From assembly GCF_900100755.1 (NCBI RefSeq), contig NZ_FNCI01000002.1, positions 124,001 to 188,000 on the forward strand: 64,000 bases of DNA. The letters run 5' to 3'. The stretch comes from Onishia taeanensis (GTDB lineage Bacteria; Pseudomonadota; Gammaproteobacteria; Pseudomonadales; Halomonadaceae). Below, piece after piece: positions 29,541 through 37,641 of this stretch. Under the pieces are notes generated by a model. That model ran no database searches and had not been told where the DNA came from. It worked only from the letters and a program-made list of their open reading frames with translations. Each line of letters starts with the position of its first letter. Position 1 is the stretch's first letter. Made by a program: the position numbers and the translations under genes.

Positions 29541-30758
29541 ATGACAGCGGATGGCAATCAGGATAGCACCTCGGACCTGGGCGAAGGTTCGGTCGCTAAC
29601 CAGAGCGAGGGGCCGGCCACGGCCGCAGAGGCCCGAACCAGCGGGAAATCGAGCCGCAAGATTCTGGCCGTGCTGGTGGGCCTCATCGCCCTGGTGGCAC
29701 TTGGTTGGTGGGGCCTGCACTGGTGGCAGGTCGGGCGTTTCATCGAAGAGACCGACAATGCCTATGTGCACACCGACAGCGTGGCCGTGCGCGCCGAGCT
29801 GTCGGGGCGGGTCGCCGAGGTGGCCGTGGACGACAACCAGACGGTCACGAAGGGCGATTTGCTGGTGCGCCTGGACGCCGAGAGCTATCGCGACCAGGTG
29901 AGCCAGGCCGAGGCCCAGCAGGCGGTCGCGGCGGCCTCGATCGTTCAGTCCCGGCGCCAGGTCGAGCTGCAGCAGGCCTCCATTGATCAGGCCAATGCTC
30001 AAATCGAGGCCTCCCTGGCGGATGTCGAGCAGGCTCGCCAGCATCTTGAGCGCTCCTCGTCGCTTGCCGCCAACAATTATGGGTCACGCCAGCAGCGCGA
30101 AGACGACCAGGCGGCGCTGCGGGTCGCTGAGGCCAATCTGGCCAAGAGCCGTGCAGCGGTGGTCTCGGCCAAGCGCCAGCTAGCGGTCGCCGAGAGCGAC
30201 GTGACCCGCGCCGAGGCCAACTTCGATGCCGCCAAGGCGGATCTCGACTATGCCCGCCATCAGCTCGACAAGACGCGCATCCTTGCTCCCCGCGACGGCA
30301 TCGTCGGCAATCTGCAGGTCGAGGCCGGCACCCTGGCGCAGCCGTCGCTGACGCTCTTGCAGCTGGTGCCCATTGAGTCGGCCTATGTGGCGGCCAACTA
30401 CAAGGAAACCCAGCTCGAGCGGATTCGCGTTGGCCAGCCGGCCGAGGTGAGCCTGGATGCCTATCCGGACATCACCTTCGAGGGCGTTGTCGACAGCCTG
30501 TCACCGGCTACCGGCACCGAGTTCAGCCTGCTGCCCCAGGACAATGCCACCGGCAACTTCAACAAGATCGTGCAGCGGGTGCCGGTCAAGATTCGCATCA
30601 CCGGCCCCGTCGAATCGCTCGACCGCTTGCGTTCCGGGCTGTCGGCGGTGCCGGCGGTGGACACCCGCGATCTGGACCCCGGCAATGACCACCAGGCGTC
30701 CGACGATGACGTGGCCAAGGCGGCCACCACGCCTTCTGACGATCAGGCCGGCTCGTGA
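29541..30758 (+). CDS. emrA: EmrA-type membrane fusion protein (HlyD family)
   Basis: Periplasmic adaptor linking an MFS pump to an outer-membrane channel. I use ATG 29541 after AGGAG; a GTG two codons upstream is in frame but lies in the ribosome binding site. The 405-aa protein has an acidic N-terminal tail, one helix (about 37-57), the barrel-sandwich/lipoyl motif TDNAYVHTDSVAVRAELSGRV, an alpha-helical hairpin (about 120-230) and the second lipoyl half DKTRILAPRDGIVGNLQVEAG. The overlap with emrB is 4 nt. Substrates are unknown; the family exports hydrophobic toxicants. Confidence 0.92.
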   Translation: MTADGNQDSTSDLGEGSVANQSEGPATAAEARTSGKSSRKILAVLVGLIALVALGWWGLHWWQVGRFIEETDNAYVHTDSVAVRAELSGRVAEVAVDDNQTVTKGDLLVRLDAESYRDQVSQAEAQQAVAAASIVQSRRQVELQQASIDQANAQIEASLADVEQARQHLERSSSLAANNYGSRQQREDDQAALRVAEANLAKSRAAVVSAKRQLAVAESDVTRAEANFDAAKADLDYARHQLDKTRILAPRDGIVGNLQVEAGTLAQPSLTLLQLVPIESAYVAANYKETQLERIRVGQPAEVSLDAYPDITFEGVVDSLSPATGTEFSLLPQDNATGNFNKIVQRVPVKIRITGPVESLDRLRSGLSAVPAVDTRDLDPGNDHQASDDDVAKAATTPSDDQAGS

Positions 30759-32320
30759 GTAAAGGTGCCGGCAGCGCGGCCGCTCCCGCTCCGGCGGCGC
30801 CGGTCAGCGACATGCCGCCCTGGCGGCAGCGCATCGGCTTCATCGCCGCGGTGTTCGGCATGTTCATGGCGATCCTGGACATCCAGATCGTCGCCAGCTC
30901 GCTCAATGAAATTCAGTCGGGGCTCTCGGCCAGCGAAGATGAGATCTCCTGGGTACAGACCTCCTATCTGATCGCCGAAATCGTCATGATCCCGCTGTCG
31001 GGCATGCTGATGCGTATCCTCTCGACGCGGGTGGCCTTCACGCTGTCCTGCGCCGGTTTCACGCTGGCAAGCCTCGGCTGTGCCTTGGCCACCTCCATCG
31101 AGCAGCTCATCGTACTGCGCGCCATCCAGGGCTTCATGGGCGGGGCGATGATCCCGATCACCCAGGCGGTAAGCTTCTCGATCTTTCCCCGCCGGGTGAT
31201 GGGCAGCGTGCAGGCGGTAATCGGCATGGTGGTAACCATGGCGCCCTCCATCGGCCCCACCGTAGGCGGCTATATCACCGAGACGATGAGCTGGCACTGG
31301 CTGTTCCTGGCCAACGTGATTCCGGGCGTGCTGGTGTGCTGGGCCGCCTGGAGCTTTCTCGATATCGACAAGCCCAACCACGCGGTGGCGCGCAATCTCG
31401 ACCTGATCGGCCTGGTGCTGATCGCGGTGTTTCTGGGTTCGCTGGAGTTCGTGCTCGAAGAGGGCCCGGGGGATGACTGGTTCGCCAGCGACCGCATCAT
31501 CATCTTCAGCCTGACTTGCCTGGTCGCCGGGGTGTGGTTCTTTGCCCGCACCCTGAGAAGCGATCATCCGATCGTCGATCTGCGCGCCTTCGCCAACCGC
31601 AACTTCGCGATCGGCGCCGGGATGGGCTTCATCATCGGCATCGCCCTCTACGGGCTGGTCTACATCATGCCGCTGTTCTTCGGCTATGTGCGCGGCTACT
31701 CGAGCCTGCAGATCGGCGAGGTGATGTTCGTCACCGGGCTGACGATGTTCCTGTGCGCGCCGATTGTGGGCCAGGCCTCCAATCACATTGACCTGCGGGT
31801 GCTGCTGTTCTTTGGCCTTGCGCTGGTCGGCGTGGGTACCATGATGAACGCCAACCTCACCGTGGAGTCCGGATTCTGGCAGTTTTGCGTGCCGCAGATC
31901 GTGCGCGGCATGGGGCTGATCATGTGCATCATCCCGGCCTCGCGCATTGCCCTGGGCACCCTGCCGCCCGACGAGGTGGGCAACGCCAGCGGGCTCTTCA
32001 ACGTGATGCGCAACCTCGGTGGCGCCATGGGGCTGGCGCTGCTCGATACGGTGCGTGACATCCGCGAGGACTACCACTGGAACCAGCTGATCCCGGCCAT
32101 CGATACCGGCCGCGAGGTGGTGGTGGCGGAAATCGCCAAGTACGAGGCGATGCTCGCAGGCTCGGTGCCCGATGCCTACCACGCCGCCGTCGGCATGCTG
32201 GTGCAGCGGGTCTCCCAGCAGGCCCAGGTGCTGGCCTTCAACGACATCTTCACCTGGATGGGGCTGATCTACGTGTTCAGCGTGCCGCTGGTATTTCTGC
32301 TGCGCCGCCTGCAGGCCTGA
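30755..32320 (+). CDS. emrB: EmrB-type multidrug transporter (MFS, DHA2 family)
   Basis: Proton-driven pump of 521 aa with 14 predicted membrane segments. It shows MFS motifs FMAILDIQIVASSLNEIQ (helix 1, motif D1), SWVQTSYLIAEIVMIPLSGML, LRAIQGFMGGAMIPITQAV and the motif C segment VTMAPSIGPTVGGYI. The start is GTG 30755, inside the emrA stop (GTGA), 4-nt overlap. It works with the adaptor encoded just upstream; no outer-membrane partner is in the window, so TolC is presumably supplied from elsewhere. Confidence 0.94.
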   Translation: MSKGAGSAAAPAPAAPVSDMPPWRQRIGFIAAVFGMFMAILDIQIVASSLNEIQSGLSASEDEISWVQTSYLIAEIVMIPLSGMLMRILSTRVAFTLSCAGFTLASLGCALATSIEQLIVLRAIQGFMGGAMIPITQAVSFSIFPRRVMGSVQAVIGMVVTMAPSIGPTVGGYITETMSWHWLFLANVIPGVLVCWAAWSFLDIDKPNHAVARNLDLIGLVLIAVFLGSLEFVLEEGPGDDWFASDRIIIFSLTCLVAGVWFFARTLRSDHPIVDLRAFANRNFAIGAGMGFIIGIALYGLVYIMPLFFGYVRGYSSLQIGEVMFVTGLTMFLCAPIVGQASNHIDLRVLLFFGLALVGVGTMMNANLTVESGFWQFCVPQIVRGMGLIMCIIPASRIALGTLPPDEVGNASGLFNVMRNLGGAMGLALLDTVRDIREDYHWNQLIPAIDTGREVVVAEIAKYEAMLAGSVPDAYHAAVGMLVQRVSQQAQVLAFNDIFTWMGLIYVFSVPLVFLLRRLQA

Positions 32321-32354
32321 CCCGCCAAGGCGTTCGTTGACGCTTCCCATGCAA

Positions 32355-32391
32355 ACGCGGCCCCTGCCTCAGCAGGGGCCGCGTCGTTTTT
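32355..32391 (+). terminator. Rho-independent terminator after emrB
   Basis: ACGCGGCCCCTGC pairs with GCAGGGGCCGCGT (13 bp) over CTCA, followed by CGTTTTT. It lies 34 nt after the emrB stop and before the convergent HD-domain gene. Confidence 0.92.
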
Positions 32392-32433
32392 ATAACCTGC
32401 CGGTATCGAGGGGCAGGGCGCGTTATCGGTGCC

Positions 32434-33021
32434 TTACAGGTGGCGAACGCTTTCGTCGCCGACATACGCCGGGTCGAAGGCCGGGCGGCTGAAGATGCGC
32501 CGGACCATGGGCGCGAAGTGCTCCAGCGGCCGGGTAGGGTAGTCCGGGTCGAAGGAGGCCTGGTCCCAGCGCTCGCAGAAGTCGACGCAGCGCTGATACC
32601 AGGGATGGTCCTGATAGCGGTCGCGCTCCAGCGGATCACCGCCGAAGTGGTGAATGTAGTAGTAGTTCTGGAAGAGCCCGTGGTGCTCGATGATCCAGGT
32701 CACCTCGGCCCGCACATAGGGGCGGATGATGGACGCGGCATACTGCGAGTGATTGTGGGGGGCCAGGTCGTCGCCGAGGTCGTGGATCAGCGCCGCCACG
32801 ATCATTTCCTCGTCTTCACCGTCTTCCTCGGCACGGGTGGCGGACTGCAGCACATGATCGAGCCGCGAGACCCGGTAGCCGGAGAGGGTGTTCTCGAGCG
32901 CCTTCAGCGCCTCGAGGATACGCTCGGGCAGGCCCTCGACGAAGCGGTCCTCGAGCTCGCCGAGCATCAGGTACTCGTCCCTGGTGCCATCCTTCATCTG
33001 GGTGAACGTTACGGTATTCAT
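32434..33021 (-). CDS. tmpB: HD-domain mixed-valence di-iron oxygenase, TmpB/PhnZ-like
   Basis: A 195-aa HD-domain protein that generic annotation would call a phosphohydrolase. Candidate metal ligands are His56 (RLDHVLQSA), His80-Asp81 (LIHDLGD), His89/91 (APHNHSQ), His113/114 (WIIEHHGLF) and Asp153 (CERWDQAS). The pattern and the coupling to a TmpA-like oxygenase match TmpB, which cleaves (R)-1-hydroxy-2-(trimethylammonio)ethylphosphonate to glycine betaine and phosphate; PhnZ does the analogous step for aminoethylphosphonate. Its ATG overlaps the stop of the upstream gene (ATGA). The enzymatic assignment rests on family and neighbourhood, not on a residue known to me to be unique to TmpB. 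Confidence 0.75.
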   Translation of the reverse strand: MNTVTFTQMKDGTRDEYLMLGELEDRFVEGLPERILEALKALENTLSGYRVSRLDHVLQSATRAEEDGEDEEMIVAALIHDLGDDLAPHNHSQYAASIIRPYVRAEVTWIIEHHGLFQNYYYIHHFGGDPLERDRYQDHPWYQRCVDFCERWDQASFDPDYPTRPLEHFAPMVRRIFSRPAFDPAYVGDESVRHL

Positions 33022-34175
33022 GCGGCAGTCACGCTCTCGGTTGAAACGGTGGCTTGAAAGGCGCGCGCCTGCTTGACCATCGCCCGGAAGTGGCCGGTGG
33101 GGCCGTCGCGGTCGATGTAGCAGCCCTGCAGGTGGCGGAAGCCTTCGTTCTGATCGTAGGCGGTGCGGCCGTGCAGCACCCGGTTGTTGTCGAACATCAT
33201 CAGCTCGCCATCGCCCAGCGCAAACTGGATCTGATAGTCCGGGTGGGCGAACAGCTCGCCGAGGCGGCGCCGGGCACGATGAAAGGCCTTGGTGCTCTGC
33301 TCATCCATCAGCGGCAGGTAGTCCAGGCGCGGGCTGTAGTGCACGCCGTCCATCTTGCCCATGGCGTCGAGGTGGATCATCGGCCGGCGCTCGATCAGCT
33401 CGACCCCATCGTCGATGAAGCGAAAGCGTACCGGTACGGTCGACAGCAGGCGATAGCCCTCCGGGTCCTCGGTGCGCAGTTGATCGGCGACGGCCAGGCT
33501 GTCGACCAGCGTCGACAGGCCGCCGGTGGTCTCGTTGGTCAGGCAGTGCAGCAGTTGGATGCCGGGCACCGGGTCGCGATAGGGGTTGTCGGTATGCGGT
33601 GCCAGGGGCACGCTGCGATAAGCCAGATCATTGGACTCGGGGCGCGAGCAGACCTCGAAGTATTTGCCGAAGTTGGTCGAGCGAACGTGGCCAAAGGTTT
33701 CGCCAACATCGACCAGATGGCCGCCGTCGGTCGGCACATTCTTGAGAATGATCACGCCATGTTGCAGGTAGGCCTCGAGGGTGTCGCGGAAGTAGTCGTG
33801 ATCGTCGATCTTGTCCCAGTCTCTGGTGATGCTGGCGAAATCGATGCTGCTGTCCCACAGCCGCGGAGCCGGCAGGCCGTCGTCATCATCGAAGTCATCG
33901 ACGAAATGGCGCAGATCATAGCGCCCGCTATGGCCGTCGCTGAAGCTCAGGCGTACCTCCTGGTCGCCCATAAGCTTGGCTTCTACCAGCGTCAGGTCCT
34001 CATCCAGGTTGTGCGGGTTGAACAGGCGCTGCTGGGTGGCGGCGTCCAGGCTCTCCGGCTCCTGGCAACGTTCGCGAAGCCACAGGGCCGGCAGCTCGAT
34101 GCGCGTGCCAGCGGCGTTCGTGGCGAAGACCTTGGCGGGGGATTCTTGGACGTGAAAAGCGGGTTCTGACATCAT
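33018..34175 (-). CDS. tmpA: TmpA-like Fe(II)/2-oxoglutarate oxygenase (GBBH-like)
   Basis: Predicted to hydroxylate 2-trimethylaminoethylphosphonate at C1 for the HD partner to cleave. The 385-aa protein has an N-terminal DUF971-like domain and a TauD-type domain with the facial triad His194/Asp196 (APHTDNPY) and His335 (RVLHGRT), plus Arg347 for 2-oxoglutarate. The gamma-butyrobetaine hydroxylase family normally has a zinc-binding CXC-X2-C in the N-terminal WLR(D/E) region. Here WLRERCQEPES keeps one cysteine only, so zinc binding is probably lost. Carnitine synthesis is the alternative role, but the coupled HD gene argues against it. ATG 34175 or 34172 may be the start. Confidence 0.78.
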   Translation of the reverse strand: MMSEPAFHVQESPAKVFATNAAGTRIELPALWLRERCQEPESLDAATQQRLFNPHNLDEDLTLVEAKLMGDQEVRLSFSDGHSGRYDLRHFVDDFDDDDGLPAPRLWDSSIDFASITRDWDKIDDHDYFRDTLEAYLQHGVIILKNVPTDGGHLVDVGETFGHVRSTNFGKYFEVCSRPESNDLAYRSVPLAPHTDNPYRDPVPGIQLLHCLTNETTGGLSTLVDSLAVADQLRTEDPEGYRLLSTVPVRFRFIDDGVELIERRPMIHLDAMGKMDGVHYSPRLDYLPLMDEQSTKAFHRARRRLGELFAHPDYQIQFALGDGELMMFDNNRVLHGRTAYDQNEGFRHLQGCYIDRDGPTGHFRAMVKQARAFQATVSTESVTAA

Positions 34176-34201
34176 CTCGGCTCTGACGGAACGTGTGGGC
34201 T

Positions 34202-34227
34202 GGCATTTTACGCATCGCGAAAATGCC
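34202..34227. promoter_or_regulatory. Inverted repeat between tmpA and the LysR gene, probable operator
   Basis: Perfect GGCATTTT-N10-AAAATGCC. It sits 27 bp from the tmpA-like start and 42 bp from the LysR start. An interrupted dyad of this size in a divergent LysR promoter is typical of the regulator's recognition site. Confidence 0.65.
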
Positions 34228-34268
34228 GGGTAGGCGCGCCCATCTTATGCATCCCATAGAGTTGCCTT

Positions 34269-35210
34269 ATGGCCCAAATCGACGAGTCATTGCCTAGCCT
34301 CAAGGCACTCATCGCCTTTGAAGCCGCTATTCGCCTGGGCTCGCTGACCGCCGCTGCCAAGGCGCTCGGTGCCACCCAGCCGGCGATCTCCCAGCGCATT
34401 CGCGGACTGGAGAGCCAGGTAGGGCTGGTGCTCTTCGAGCGCAGTGGCGGCGGCCTCGCGCCGACCCGTGAGGCGCTGCGTTTCTATGATGACATCGCCC
34501 CGGCGCTCAACCGCATCGACAGTGCCGTTCACACGCTCAGGGCCCGCGCGTGCTCGACCCGCCAGCGGGTGCTGATTGCTGCCAACTTCGGCTTCGCGCA
34601 TCTCTGGCTGTTGCCCAGGCTCTCGAGGCTCGAGGCGGCCTTTCCGCAGGTGGATATCGAGGTGCTGGCCGTCGACCGGGACGATCAGGACCACCGCGCC
34701 GATATCGCCATTCACTGCGACCGGGATAGCGAACAGAACGATATCTTCACCCCGGAAGAGGTGTTCCCGGTCTGTAGCCCCGCCTTCGCCGCCCAGCATG
34801 GCCTGCTCGAGGGCGACACCCCGCCGCGCTGGTCGGCGCTACCGCTTCTGCATATGGATGAGCGCAATTCGCGCTGGCTCGACTGGCGGGAGTGGAGCGC
34901 CCTGGCCGGGGTGCCCTATGAGGATCCCTATGAAGAGCGGGGAGCCGTCTTCAAGTACAACAACTATCCGCTGCTGATCAATGCGGCCCAGGCCGGCAAG
35001 GGCATTGCCCTGGGTTGGGACCTGCTGGTCCAGGATGCGCTCGAGGACGGTAGCCTGATACCGCTGGCGCCGCCGGTTCGCCGCGAGAGCCACGGCTATA
35101 TCCTGCGCACCCGCTATGCCCACAGTGCCCTGATCGGCGAGATCATGCGCTGGGTCACGGCGGAAATCGGCCGCGATCCCGCCCGGGCCGGGGATGCACA
35201 ACGGGGGTGA
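34269..35210 (+). CDS. LysR-family regulator (GcvA-like) next to the phosphonate genes
   Basis: A 313-aa LysR protein with an N-terminal winged helix (LKALIAFEAAIRLGSLTAAAKALGATQPAISQRIRGLESQVGLVLFER, about 11-58). The periplasmic-binding-type effector domain contains LLPRLSRLEAAFPQVDIEVLAV and the GcvA-type NNYPLLINAAQAGKGIALGW. It is transcribed away from the tmpA/tmpB-like pair and probably controls it and itself. Related regulators accompany phosphonate-oxidation genes in other bacteria. The effector is unknown; the trimethylammonium phosphonate or glycine betaine are reasonable candidates. Confidence 0.88.
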   Translation: MAQIDESLPSLKALIAFEAAIRLGSLTAAAKALGATQPAISQRIRGLESQVGLVLFERSGGGLAPTREALRFYDDIAPALNRIDSAVHTLRARACSTRQRVLIAANFGFAHLWLLPRLSRLEAAFPQVDIEVLAVDRDDQDHRADIAIHCDRDSEQNDIFTPEEVFPVCSPAFAAQHGLLEGDTPPRWSALPLLHMDERNSRWLDWREWSALAGVPYEDPYEERGAVFKYNNYPLLINAAQAGKGIALGWDLLVQDALEDGSLIPLAPPVRRESHGYILRTRYAHSALIGEIMRWVTAEIGRDPARAGDAQRG

Positions 35211-35232
35211 AGGCCCGGCCTCGGTCTTGAAT

Positions 35233-35272
35233 CTGTCATGGCGGTTGCATCCAGCGGACACGGAACTGTCAT
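35233..35272 (+). promoter_or_regulatory. Pho-box array upstream of phoX
   Basis: Four PhoB half-sites in exact 11-bp register: CTGTCAT (35233), GTTGCAT (35244), CGGACAC (35255) and CTGTCAT (35266). The outer two match the 7-bp consensus perfectly and the inner two match at four positions each. The array lies 128 bp before the phoX start codon. PhoB activation under phosphate limitation is the natural reading. Confidence 0.75.
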
Positions 35273-35399
35273 CAAATCGAGAGACTATCCATGGTGCCGG
35301 TCAACGGCGTTGGTGCTCGCCGCGAGGCGAAGGCGTCGCCGTTCGACATGACCTCTATCCGTGATGATCTCGATCCGCTTGATGACCAAGGATGTTTCC

Positions 35400-37304
35400 A
35401 TGACTCAGTCCGTCGACACTAATCGCCGCCGTCTCCTCGGCTTCATGGCGGGAGCCCCCCTGCTGCCTCTCGCCGGAGGCCTTGCCAGCCTGGGCGCCAG
35501 CACCGCCGCCTTCGCCGAGAGCAAGGCGACGGTGACGTCCGTCAAGTTCCTGCCCATGGCAGCGCCTTCGTTGAGCAATCCGGCAGCGATGGCGACCACC
35601 ACCATCGGCTCGGCCATGCAGCTGAAGATGAGCGACGGCACCAGCCGTCAGGTCAAGCTGGCCTATCACCCCTTCTTCATCACCGGTGACCGCGTGCCCG
35701 ACGGCAAGGGCGATACGGTGGTCGCCGGCGGCTATTACGATATCGATAACCAGCCGATCCTGGATCCCACCGCCGGCAATCGTCAGTTCTTCTCCGACTG
35801 CCCGGATGGCACCAGCCTGCTGACGGTCGAGAACGCCCAGGTCGAGGGTGTGTATGGCAACCCGGTGTTCGCCGTGGTGCAGTTCGAGTACACCACCCGC
35901 AACGGTGCCGAAGAAGGGATGTACGGCCAGCTGCCCTCGCCGATCGCGGTACTGACGCTTGATCAGAACCCAGAAACCGGCGAGCTGTCACTGGTCAAAT
36001 ACCACAACGTCGATACCTCGGCGGTCAACGGCCTGTGGATCACCTGCGGTGCCAGCCTGTCGCCCTGGGGCACCCACCTGTCGAGCGAAGAATACGAGCC
36101 GGATGCCGCAGCGCCGGACGACACCTTCAAGAGCTTCTGCCGGCACCTGTTCGGCGACGAGAGTCGCGGCAACCCCTACGACTACGGCCACCTGCCGGAA
36201 GTGACCGTGAACCCCGACGGCAGCGGCACCCTCGTCAAGCACTACAACATGGGTCGCATCTCCCATGAGCTGATTCAGGTGATGCCGGACGAGCGCACCG
36301 TGCTGATGGGCGATGACGCCACCAACGGTGGCCTGTTCGTGCTCGTCGCCGATAAGCCGCGGGATCTGTCGTCCGGCACCCTGTACGTGGGCAAGTGGAC
36401 CCAGGTCTCGGGCAAAGGGCCCGGCGCCGGGGATATCAGCTGGATTCGTCTGGGCCACGCCAGCAGTGACGAGATCAAGGCCATGATCGACGACGGCATC
36501 CAGGCGGCGGACATCATGGACATCCGCACCGAGGATCCCAACGACGACGGCTTCACGCGCATTCCCTTCAGCGGCAAGGTCAACTGGGTCAAGCTGAAGC
36601 CGGGCATGGAAAAGGCCGCCGCCTTCCTCGAGACTCACCGCTACGCGGCTCTGATGGGCGCCTCGATGGGCTTTACCAAGATGGAAGGCACCACCGTCAA
36701 TGCCGCCGACAAGAAGGCCTACTCGGCCATGTCCTACGTCTACAAGACGATGACCGACGGCAGCAGCGATATCCATGTCGAAGGGCCGGTCGCCGGCGCG
36801 GTTTACGAGCACACCCTGCGCGGCGGACAGAAGGACAGCGATGGCCAGCCCATCGACAGTGAGTGGATGTCGGTGCACATGGCGGCGCCGGCCAACCTCA
36901 TCGGTGAGGACCTGGCCGAGGCCGATGCGCTGGGCAACACGGCGCATGCCGAACGCATTGCCAACCCCGACAACATCAAGTACTCCGAGGCGCTGCGCAC
37001 CCTGTTCATTGGCGAAGACAGCGGCAATCACGTCAACAACTTCCTGTGGGCCTACAACGTCGACAGCGGTGAGCTGACGCGTCTGCTGTCCTGCCCGGCC
37101 GGCGCCGAGTCCACCGGGCTGCAGGCCGTCGATGCGATCAATGGCTGGACCTACATCATGAGCAACTTCCAGCACCCGGGCGACTGGGATAGCCCCCTGC
37201 ACGACAAGGTCCGCGATACCCTGGATCCCTACGTGCGCGCCAACTTCAAGGACCGCTACGGCGCTGCCGTGGGTTATATCACCGGCATGCCCAAGCTGAG
37301 CTGA
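35400..37304 (+). CDS. phoX: PhoX-family (DUF839) phosphatase, Tat-exported
   Basis: Predicted Ca/Fe-dependent alkaline phosphatase that frees phosphate from organic esters in the periplasm. I start at ATG 35400 after AAGGA, giving 634 aa. A twin-arginine signal (TNRRRLLGFMAG, then a hydrophobic core) ends near STAAFAES, residue about 40. DUF839 features include LSPWGTHLSSEEY, GRISHELIQVMPDERTVLMGDDATNGG and LFIGEDSGNHVNN. DUF839 also contains proteins not proven to be phosphatases, so activity is inferred; the Pho-box array upstream and the phosphonate genes alongside support it. Confidence 0.85.
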   Translation: MTQSVDTNRRRLLGFMAGAPLLPLAGGLASLGASTAAFAESKATVTSVKFLPMAAPSLSNPAAMATTTIGSAMQLKMSDGTSRQVKLAYHPFFITGDRVPDGKGDTVVAGGYYDIDNQPILDPTAGNRQFFSDCPDGTSLLTVENAQVEGVYGNPVFAVVQFEYTTRNGAEEGMYGQLPSPIAVLTLDQNPETGELSLVKYHNVDTSAVNGLWITCGASLSPWGTHLSSEEYEPDAAAPDDTFKSFCRHLFGDESRGNPYDYGHLPEVTVNPDGSGTLVKHYNMGRISHELIQVMPDERTVLMGDDATNGGLFVLVADKPRDLSSGTLYVGKWTQVSGKGPGAGDISWIRLGHASSDEIKAMIDDGIQAADIMDIRTEDPNDDGFTRIPFSGKVNWVKLKPGMEKAAAFLETHRYAALMGASMGFTKMEGTTVNAADKKAYSAMSYVYKTMTDGSSDIHVEGPVAGAVYEHTLRGGQKDSDGQPIDSEWMSVHMAAPANLIGEDLAEADALGNTAHAERIANPDNIKYSEALRTLFIGEDSGNHVNNFLWAYNVDSGELTRLLSCPAGAESTGLQAVDAINGWTYIMSNFQHPGDWDSPLHDKVRDTLDPYVRANFKDRYGAAVGYITGMPKLS

Positions 37305-37318
37305 GCACACGCCTCACC

Positions 37319-37389
37319 GGGACGCCGCCGCGGCGTCCCTGCCTTCCGCATCGCCTAGGCCGGCGCCCTTCGAACGCGCCGGCCTAGGC
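37319..37389. terminator. Two successive hairpins after phoX
   Basis: First, GGGACGCCG pairs with CGGCGTCCC (37319-37339). Second, GCCTAGGCCGGCGC pairs with its exact reverse complement, 14 bp, over a 9-nt loop (37353-37389). Neither has a good T-tract, so they may end transcription weakly or protect the phoX mRNA end. Confidence 0.6.
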
Positions 37390-37521
37390 ATCCTGCATCC
37401 CCCGCACCATCCAAAGATCCCTAACCGAGTTTCCCGCTTCTCGCCATTAGCGGGTCGCGCGTCGCCACCGTGCGCCGTAGCACCTGAGCGCGGCCCTCTA
37501 GGTGATGGATCGTGAACCATG

Positions 37522-37535
37522 TTGATGCAGGTCAA
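37522..37535 (+). promoter_or_regulatory. FNR/ANR box upstream of cydDC
   Basis: TTGATGCAGGTCAA matches the FNR consensus TTGAT-N4-ATCAA at 9 of 10 positions. TAGACT 28.5 bp downstream of its centre fits a class II activated promoter (site near -41.5). The identical 14-mer precedes cydA. Confidence 0.8.
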
Positions 37536-37641
37536 AGGATGGAAAACCGCAACGCGTAGACTGGGCTCGAAATGGACGGCGGTGCGCCCGAGGGCATGTC
37601 GCGTCCCATAACGAGACTGACTCCCTGACTCCGGTTCTACG

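Larger units (their letters stand above)
37305..37641. other. Gene-free region between phoX and cydD
   Basis: This 337-base gap contains two GC-rich hairpins that end the phoX unit (37319-37389), then an FNR/ANR box (37522-37535) with TAGACT at 37557-37562 as a plausible -10 element for cydDC. The rest shows no structure I recognise. Confidence 0.7.

Noticed and set aside
30743-32350. A 535-codon open frame on the minus strand across emrB
   Set aside because: Antisense shadow of a GC-rich membrane-protein gene; His/Gln-rich composition without domains, while the plus strand encodes a clear MFS transporter.
33054-34169. A 371-codon plus-strand frame over the TmpA-like gene
   Set aside because: No family features; the minus strand holds a complete 2-oxoglutarate oxygenase with all catalytic residues.
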